Source: Thiobacillus sp. UBA2597 (GTDB lineage Bacteria; Pseudomonadota; Gammaproteobacteria; Burkholderiales; Thiobacillaceae). Taken from it: DNA of 12,302 bases. The DNA lies in the NCBI GenBank assembly GCA_002339725.1, contig DDKN01000133.1, forward strand, positions 1-12,302, in the 5' to 3' direction. The notes under the pieces are model-generated. The model ran no database searches. It was not told the DNA's origin and saw only the letters and a program-made list of their open reading frames with translations. Positions 5,941-12,302 of the stretch are shown one piece after another; the stretch's first letter is position 1, and each line of letters opens with the position of its first letter. The position numbers were made by a program, and so were the translations under genes.

Positions 5941-6570
5941 TCAATAGCCTTTCGAGATGTCGGCCCCGGCCGGCTCGCCGCCACCGAAGTCGACCTTGGG
6001 TGGCGTCGCGAGGGCCTTTTCATTCTCGACCGTGAAATTCGCCTTGGTCTTGAAGCCGAACAGCATGGCGGTGAGATTGCTCGGGAACTGGCGCACGGTG
6101 GTGTTGTAGTCCTGCACCGCCTTGATGTAGCGGTTGCGCGCCACGGTGATGCGGTTCTCGGTGCCTTCCAGCTGCGCCTGCAGGTCCCGGAAGGCGGCGT
6201 CGGCCTTGAGCTGGGGATAGTTCTCGGCCACCAGCAGCAGGCGCCCCAAGGCGGTCGACAGCTCGGCCTGGGCCGCCTGGAACTGCTGGAAGGCGGCCGG
6301 GTCGTTAACCAGCTCCGGCGTGGCCTGGATCTGGCCCACCCGGGCGCGGGCATTGGTCACCTCGGTCAGCACCCTGGCCTCGTGCGCGGCATAGCCCTTC
6401 ACGGTGTTGACCAGGTTGGGCACCAGGTCGGCCCGGCGCTGATACTGGTTGAGCACCTCGGACCAGGCGGCCTTGATCCCCTCGTCCTGCGCCTGCAGGG
6501 TGTTGTAGCCGCAGCCGGACAGGCTGAGGACGCTGAACAGGGCGACGAACCAAAGAGCGAGCTTGCGCAT
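5941..6570 (-). CDS. LemA-family lipoprotein
   Basis: A 209-residue LemA-family protein. The N-terminus is a lipoprotein signal with lipobox LSGC, so Cys20 would be lipidated; Gly at +2 gives no inner-membrane retention signal. The mature part is a long helical bundle. It contains the family-typical N-Q-Y-Q-R-R-x-DLVPNLVNTVKGYA-HE segment (41-64), then LTEVTNARARV (68-78), VAENYPQLKAD (114-124), LEGTENRITVARNRYI (134-149) and FPSNLTAMLFGF (162-173). The molecular function of LemA is not established; it often neighbours TPM proteins and proteases. The start is well supported by a perfect Shine-Dalgarno. It begins 32 bases after the uracil-glycosylase gene, the largest gap in the operon, and overlaps or abuts the TPM gene downstream. 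Confidence 0.93.
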   Translation of the reverse strand: MRKLALWFVALFSVLSLSGCGYNTLQAQDEGIKAAWSEVLNQYQRRADLVPNLVNTVKGYAAHEARVLTEVTNARARVGQIQATPELVNDPAAFQQFQAAQAELSTALGRLLLVAENYPQLKADAAFRDLQAQLEGTENRITVARNRYIKAVQDYNTTVRQFPSNLTAMLFGFKTKANFTVENEKALATPPKVDFGGGEPAGADISKGY

Positions 6571-6574
6571 GACG

Positions 6575-6582
6575 ACCTCCTT
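6575..6582 (-). promoter_or_regulatory. perfect Shine-Dalgarno of lemA
   Basis: The minus strand reads AAGGAGGT, an 8-of-8 match to the 16S rRNA anti-Shine-Dalgarno, 4 bases before the ATG at 6570. Most other genes in this operon have weak sites and overlap their upstream neighbours. This one suggests lemA is translated independently and strongly, beginning a separately expressed module. Confidence 0.85.
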
Positions 6583-6602
6583 CGTTTCCGTGTCTTCAAT
6601 AT

Positions 6603-7298
6603 TTAGGCGGCATCCCGATTCTGCAAGCCGCGCAGGGTGGCCTGGGCCAGGAGCAGGTCTTCCCAGGCGCGCGCCTTGTCGGCCGGATTGCGCAGCAGAT
6701 AGGCCGGATGATAAGTCACGATCAGCGGCAGGCCGTGATATTCGTGCAGCCTGCCGCGCAGGCGGGCGATCGGGGTGTCGGTGAGCAGCAGGCTCTGGGC
6801 GGCGAAGCGGCCCAGGGCGACGATGAGCTTGGGCCGGATCAGTTCGATCTGCCGCTCAAGATAAGGCAGGCAGGCGGCTACCTCCTCCGGTTTCGGGTCG
6901 CGGTTGCCGGGCGGGCGTGATTTGAGCACATTGGCGATGTAGACCTTGCGCCCGCGCTGCAGACCGATGGCGGCGAGCATGGCGTCGAGCAGCTTGCCGG
7001 CCTGGCCGACGAAGGGCTCGCCCAGCCGGTCCTCGTCCGCGCCCGGCGCCTCGCCGACGAACAGCCAGTCGGCATTCGGGTCGCCCACGCCGAACACCCC
7101 TTGCTTGCGGGTCTTGTGCAGTTCGCAGCGGGTGCAGTGCATCACCGCCTCGCGCAATTGCGCCCAATCCAGGCCGGCCAGATCGCCCGCGCCCTCGGCG
7201 ACCGGCGCGCCCGGCCCGGGCCTGGCCGCCACGGCACGCCGGCGCCAGACCGGCCAGAGGCCGAGTTCCTTCAGGCGCGCGTCCCGGTCCAGGCTCAC
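6603..7298 (-). CDS. uracil-DNA glycosylase, family 4 type
   Basis: A 231-residue enzyme that excises uracil from DNA at the first step of base excision repair. Motif GEAPGADED is at 82-90, followed by GEPFVGQAGKLLD (93-105). The NVLK-RPPGNRDP block is at 123-134 and the substrate-binding YHPAYLLRN at 196-204. Family 4 enzymes carry a 4Fe-4S cluster held by four cysteines: Cys55 and Cys58 (CTRC) and Cys143 are present, but the expected cysteine after NVLK is Ser127 (codon TCA at 6920-6918). Residues 1-45 are a poorly conserved arginine/proline-rich extension. The GTG start overlaps the rimI stop as GTGA. It sits after tsaB-rimI, a frequent order in betaproteobacteria (from memory). Some annotations call relatives phage SPO1 polymerase-related. 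Confidence 0.93.
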   Translation of the reverse strand: MSLDRDARLKELGLWPVWRRRAVAARPGPGAPVAEGAGDLAGLDWAQLREAVMHCTRCELHKTRKQGVFGVGDPNADWLFVGEAPGADEDRLGEPFVGQAGKLLDAMLAAIGLQRGRKVYIANVLKSRPPGNRDPKPEEVAACLPYLERQIELIRPKLIVALGRFAAQSLLLTDTPIARLRGRLHEYHGLPLIVTYHPAYLLRNPADKARAWEDLLLAQATLRGLQNRDAA

Positions 7299-7759
7299 AG
7301 CGCACGCCTCATCACCAGCGCATCCTCCCGCCCCCGCACCGCCGGGTAATAGCCGCGGCGCAGGCCGACGGATTCGAAGCCCAGATGCTCATAAAGATCG
7401 ATGGCGCGCCGGTTGCTCGGCCGCACCTCGAGAAACAGGGTGCCGATGCCGTAGTCCTTTGCGCTCGCGATCAGGCGCTGCATCAATTGCCGCCCGATAC
7501 CCCGGCCCTGGTGCGTCGGCGCCACGCAGCAGTTGAGGATATGGCCCTCGCCCGCGCCGCTGGCGAGCACGCTGTAGCCCACCAGTTCGCCGCCCTGCTC
7601 CGCCACCTCGCAGCGATAGCCCGAACTGAGGCAGTCGCGGAAATTGCCCAGGGTCCAGGGGAAGGGATAGGCCTGTTGCTCGATCGCCAGCACGGCCGCC
7701 AGATCGGCTTCGGTCATCGGCCGGTAGGACAGGGTTTGGCTCCGCAGCAGGGCACTCAC
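7295..7759 (-). CDS. rimI: ribosomal protein bS18 alanine N-acetyltransferase RimI
   Basis: A 154-residue GNAT acetyltransferase that modifies the N-terminal alanine of ribosomal protein S18 using acetyl-CoA. It opens with RPMTEADLAAVLAIEQQAYPFPWT (13-36), typical of RimI. The central GHILNCCVAPTHQGRGIGRQLM carries the acetyl-CoA pyrophosphate loop HQGRGIG (83-89). The RimI C-terminal block is RGYYPAVRGREDALVM (135-150), containing the usual GxEDALVM-like string. The reading frame is open 48 codons further upstream, inside tsaB, but GTG at 7759 overlaps the tsaB stop as GTGA and gives the family's normal length. An internal ATG (residue 15) would cut into the first strand. It shares the operon with tsaB, as in many bacteria. 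Confidence 0.93.
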   Translation of the reverse strand: MSALLRSQTLSYRPMTEADLAAVLAIEQQAYPFPWTLGNFRDCLSSGYRCEVAEQGGELVGYSVLASGAGEGHILNCCVAPTHQGRGIGRQLMQRLIASAKDYGIGTLFLEVRPSNRRAIDLYEHLGFESVGLRRGYYPAVRGREDALVMRRAL

Positions 7760-8445
7760 AGCCGTTCGCAGGTCTTGAGGGCGACTTTGTCGCGGATATA
7801 GAGGGGCTCGACCGCCTCGGCCGCCACCATTTGACCGGCGCGCCAGTGGTCGGCGGCCAGGCGGGCGATCCACTCGGCGCTGGGATAGAGTTCGGGCCGC
7901 CACGAAGCCAGCCGGTCGCCGTAGCGAGTCGCCAGCGCCTCGGCATAGGCGGCAAAGCCGCTGCCGCAGGCAAGATAGCGTTCGTCTGTCATGGGCAGCG
8001 GGGCCTGGCTCGGCGCGAACAGTCCGGGTGCCACTTGCGCTGCGAGGCCGTCAGGCGTCCTGGCGTAAACCGCGGCATAGACCTCGTGCATGCGGGCATC
8101 GAGGCAGACCACGGCCCCGGCGGCCGCGTTCCCGGCCAGGGCCTGGGCCGCCATGGCCTCGAGCGTGACCACCTCGATCACCGGCAGATTGGCGCCGAAG
8201 GCCAGGCCCTGGGCCACGCCGCAGGCGATGCGCAGGCCGGTGAAGGAGCCGGGGCCCTGGCCGATGGCCAAAGCGTCGAGCTGTTTGAGGGACAACCCTG
8301 CCTCGGCCAGGAGGGCCTGGACCATGGGCAGCAGCCATTCCGAGTGCGTCTGACCGGCCAGCACGGCCTGGCCGGTCAGTTCGCCATCCAGGTTGAGGGC
8401 GACGCTGCACCATTCGGTGGAGGTGTCGAAGGCCAGGATTTTCAA
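7756..8445 (-). CDS. tsaB: tRNA t6A biosynthesis protein TsaB
   Basis: A 229-residue ASKHA-fold protein that dimerises with TsaD. It is needed, with TsaC and TsaE, to form N6-threonylcarbamoyladenosine at position 37 of ANN-decoding tRNAs. It starts KILAFDTSTEWCSVAL (2-17), then H-SEWLLPMVQALL (34-46), the signature IGQGPGSFTGLRI (61-73), VVTLEAMAAQA (92-102), CLDARMHEVYAAVY (114-127) and the C-terminal EPLYIRDKVALK (213-224). The reading frame continues over 130 codons upstream, but homology begins at the TTG at 8445, which overlaps the preceding gene's stop as TTGA. No strong Shine-Dalgarno is visible, so coupling is likely. Neighbours are a HIRAN gene and yoaA upstream and rimI downstream; yoaA and tsaB (yeaZ) are also neighbours in E. 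coli. Confidence 0.94.
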   Translation of the reverse strand: MKILAFDTSTEWCSVALNLDGELTGQAVLAGQTHSEWLLPMVQALLAEAGLSLKQLDALAIGQGPGSFTGLRIACGVAQGLAFGANLPVIEVVTLEAMAAQALAGNAAAGAVVCLDARMHEVYAAVYARTPDGLAAQVAPGLFAPSQAPLPMTDERYLACGSGFAAYAEALATRYGDRLASWRPELYPSAEWIARLAADHWRAGQMVAAEAVEPLYIRDKVALKTCERL

Positions 8446-8865
8446 GGTGTTGGGGAAGGCGGCTGAAGCGAGGGTTGATCTTTGGGCGAGGCGGGAATTG
8501 TAGCCGGTTCCGGATCGAGATAGACCTCGAACAGCACCCGGCGCCAGGGGTCGCGGCTGGCCTGCAGGTGGACGATGCGGGCGGCAGGCCGGAGGCCGCC
8601 GTCCATCAGTCGGGCAAGGTCGAGGTTGTCGAGCCGGGGCACGAAGCCGATCATGGCGCCGCGCCATTCGACCCGAATCGCCTTGGGGTCGTAGGGATTG
8701 TCCGGCTCGCGCACCAGACTCAGGGCATCGCCCACCCGCATCAGTGGCCAGAGGGCCCGGCCGGCGTGGTATTGAAAGCCGGCCAGCGGCGAGGTCTGCA
8801 CCAAAAGCTCGATCTGCGCCGCGGCCGCCAGGCCCGGCAGGCAGAGCAAACAAGCCAGCAGGCGC

Positions 8866-8882
<17 letters not shown>
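8442..8882 (-). CDS. HIRAN-domain protein with predicted signal peptide
   Basis: A 146-residue protein. Residues 1-22 form a signal-like sequence (MSSPLERLLACLLCLPGLAAAA, a basic residue then a hydrophobic run ending AAAA). A HIRAN domain follows at about 24-113, with SPLAGFQYHAG (31-41), VREPDNPYDPKAIRVEW (57-73) and IGFVPRLDNLDLARLMDGG (78-96). The tail from 123 is proline-rich. HIRAN domains in eukaryotic HLTF/Rad5 bind 3' single-stranded DNA ends. Bacterial stand-alone members are little characterised, and export would be at odds with DNA binding. TTG 8882 is chosen because GGAG lies 7 bases upstream. ATG 8915 would add 11 residues and overlap yoaA by 50 bases instead of 17. The stop overlaps the tsaB start. 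Confidence 0.82.
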
Positions 8883-10812
<1,930 letters not shown>

Positions 10813-10829
10813 GCCGATACACAGTGTGC

Positions 10830-10835
10830 ATTATT
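10830..10835 (-). promoter_or_regulatory. weak candidate -10 of the yoaA operon
   Basis: The minus strand reads AATAAT, 5 of 6 matches to the -10 consensus. Transcription would begin near 10823 and leave a leader of about 11 nt before the yoaA ATG. No good -35 is seen 16-18 bases upstream. It is the only AT-rich hexamer of this kind in the 173-base divergent gap 10813-10985, which otherwise shows only a small CCGGC-GCCGG stem-loop (10925-10939) and GC-rich sequence before the cyclase gene. Confidence 0.3.
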
Positions 10836-10985
10836 CGATGTCCGGGGTGTGGCTGATTGTGATTCTGGCGGCACCGTCTGCTTTTTCAAACCCTCGCAGA
10901 CGCGGCCCATGGCCTGAATGCTACCCGGCTTTGGGCCGGACCAGGAACCGGCAGGCGGCGCCCGGTGGCGGCGGCCTGATCGCGC

Positions 10986-12302
10986 ATGATCAGCCGGCTG
11001 CGTAATGCCTCCTGGAGCCTGGGCCATCTTGGCATCGGCTTTTTCGGCCTGATCGCGGGCATCCTGCTGTTGCTCGGGCTTTACGGCTGGTGGCAGATCG
11101 ACAAGATCGGCCGCGTGCTGGATCGACAGGAAGTCCTGCTGGCCAGACAAGAGGCCGAGGAAGCCACCATGTCCATGGTGGATCGCCTGCAGCTCGCCGC
11201 CCAGGCCCTGGCGCGCTGGAACGATACCCAGCAGCAACTGCGCAGCCCACGACCGGACTATCTCATCTGGCTCAACCAGCGCCTGCGACAGGCCGCCATC
11301 CTGCCGCCGCACATCGACGGCGTGAGTCTGTACGACAAGGCGGGCCGCAGCCTGGCCCCGGCATCGCACGACACGGTCATGCCGGCGCATTTGCCGGTCA
11401 AGCCCGACGGCATCCTGGTCAGGCGCCTGCAGGGCGAAAACCGTCTGTACTACTTCTTTCCCATCGTCGCCGAAGGCGCGGGTAACCCGCTCCTGGGCTA
11501 CGGTGGTCTGAGCTTCGATCTGCTGGCACTGTTGCGGGCGGAGCGATCCTTTCGCTTTCTCGACCCCAACAGCCTTCACCTCGACCTGCCGGACGAGACG
11601 GTGATCGCGCCGAACCAGCTCGCCGCGCATCTCACATTCGAGCGGCGGCCCAATCAGGGCTTCAACAGCACACGCGGGATCTACGGCCAGAGCATGCTGC
11701 AGTTGATCGCGCTCATGCTGCTGGCCCAGCTGACCTCCGCCTGGCTGCTCTATCGCCTGTTCGTGCGGCCGGTGCGCAGCCTGGCCCGGGAAATCGACCG
11801 GCTGGGCCAGACCGGCAACGACTACCCACCGACGCTGAAGCCCCTGCCCATCGATGAATTGGAAAGCCTGCGCCGCGCCTTGTACGACTATCATCAGCGC
11901 CTGAGCGAACTGAACCAAAATCTCGAGCGCAGCAGCCAGGACTTCTACGATCAGGCGCGGCGCGACCCCCTGACCGGGGTATTCAACCGGCGCGCCTACG
12001 ATGAAGACTGGCGCAAGCTCCACGCCGACCGCCCCCTCAGGCAGTGCGCCCTGATACTGTTCGACTGCGATCACTTCAAGGCCATCAACGATACCTACGG
12101 TCATGAGGTAGGCGACAGCGTGATCAGGGCTGTCGCCGGCATTCTGCAGAACACCCTGCGTGGGGAAGACCGGCTTTATCGGCTCGGGGGCGACGAATTC
12201 GCCACCGTCCTGGCCGAAAGCGACGCCAGGAATGCCGAGCTGATCGCCAGCCGCTGCCGGGAACAGGTGTTGCTGCACGACTTCCAGCAATACGGCATCC
12301 GG
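10986..12302 (+). CDS. membrane-bound diguanylate cyclase, GGDEF domain (3' partial)
   Basis: The first 439 codons run open to the right edge. The enzyme would make cyclic di-GMP from two GTP. A short cytoplasmic N-terminus leads to membrane segment 1 (about 15-36). An extracytoplasmic sensor follows at about 37-234, probably a Cache-type fold by layout only, then membrane segment 2 (236-258) and a HAMP-like helix pair (about 259-312). The GGDEF domain begins at RRDPLTGVFNRRAY (325-338). The metal and substrate region DCDHFKAINDTYGHEVGD is at 360-377, the inhibitory RxxD site RGED at 392-395 and the catalytic GGDEF at 401-405, all intact. A TGA three codons upstream of the ATG (10977-10979) rules out an earlier start. 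The Shine-Dalgarno is weak. Whether a C-terminal EAL or other domain follows cannot be seen. Confidence 0.93.
   Translation, partial: MISRLRNASWSLGHLGIGFFGLIAGILLLLGLYGWWQIDKIGRVLDRQEVLLARQEAEEATMSMVDRLQLAAQALARWNDTQQQLRSPRPDYLIWLNQRLRQAAILPPHIDGVSLYDKAGRSLAPASHDTVMPAHLPVKPDGILVRRLQGENRLYYFFPIVAEGAGNPLLGYGGLSFDLLALLRAERSFRFLDPNSLHLDLPDETVIAPNQLAAHLTFERRPNQGFNSTRGIYGQSMLQLIALMLLAQLTSAWLLYRLFVRPVRSLAREIDRLGQTGNDYPPTLKPLPIDELESLRRALYDYHQRLSELNQNLERSSQDFYDQARRDPLTGVFNRRAYDEDWRKLHADRPLRQCALILFDCDHFKAINDTYGHEVGDSVIRAVAGILQNTLRGEDRLYRLGGDEFATVLAESDARNAELIASRCREQVLLHDFQQYGIR

Noticed and set aside
8446..8853. Long N-terminal extension of tsaB
   Set aside because: It overlaps the HIRAN gene almost completely and has no similarity to TsaB. 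The family sequence begins exactly at the TTG at 8445.
10869..10890. Sigma-54-like promoter (TGGC...TGC) before the cyclase gene
   Set aside because: The spacing between the GG and GC elements is 11, not the required 10, so it does not meet the strict -24/-12 rule.

Overview
The window looks like ordinary chromosomal core genome from a high-GC betaproteobacterium. This is inferred from the ALAA-ending tmRNA tag, the ubiG-gph pair, the yoaA/tsaB/rimI/uracil-glycosylase run, the orphan lplT and the dense packing. No genus is claimed. I see no insertion sequence, prophage, CRISPR array, toxin-antitoxin pair or other mobile-island signature, and no clear case for a wholly new system. The points of interest are local.

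Layout. (1) Positions 18-380, minus: a complete tmRNA gene (ssrA) with CCA encoded and tag ANDESYALAA. Its likely promoter overlaps the stop codon of the next gene upstream. (2) Positions 420-3114, minus: a CysL/YeiE-like LysR regulator, a 115-residue protein of unknown function, ubiG (ubiquinone O-methylation) and gph (phosphoglycolate phosphatase), all reading towards ssrA with short gaps. (3) Positions 3115-3278: an intergenic region with an AT-rich block next to the LysR start, a two-part GC-rich inverted repeat and an extended -10 element. (4) Positions 3279-4586, plus: lplT, a lysophospholipid flippase, without the acyltransferase partner it has in enteric bacteria. (5) Positions 4594-10812, minus: eight tightly packed genes. 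In transcription order they are yoaA (XPD-like helicase), an apparently exported HIRAN-domain protein, tsaB (t6A synthesis), rimI (S18 acetylation), a family-4-type uracil-DNA glycosylase, a LemA-family lipoprotein, a membrane TPM-domain protein and a soluble TPM-domain protein. (6) From 10986 to the right edge, plus: the first 439 codons of a membrane-bound diguanylate cyclase with intact GGDEF and RxxD motifs, divergent from yoaA.

How the genes fit together. The yoaA-to-uracil-glycosylase part joins fork and base repair with translation fidelity (t6A, S18 acetylation). Its junctions are stop/start overlaps that use GTG or TTG starts, so translational coupling is likely. lemA then has a perfect Shine-Dalgarno and begins an envelope module (LemA plus two TPM proteins). 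yoaA next to tsaB matches the E. coli arrangement; here a HIRAN gene sits between them. The main oddities are the HIRAN protein carrying an export signal, a Cys-to-Ser change at one expected Fe-S ligand of the uracil glycosylase, and the structured lysR/lplT intergenic region.
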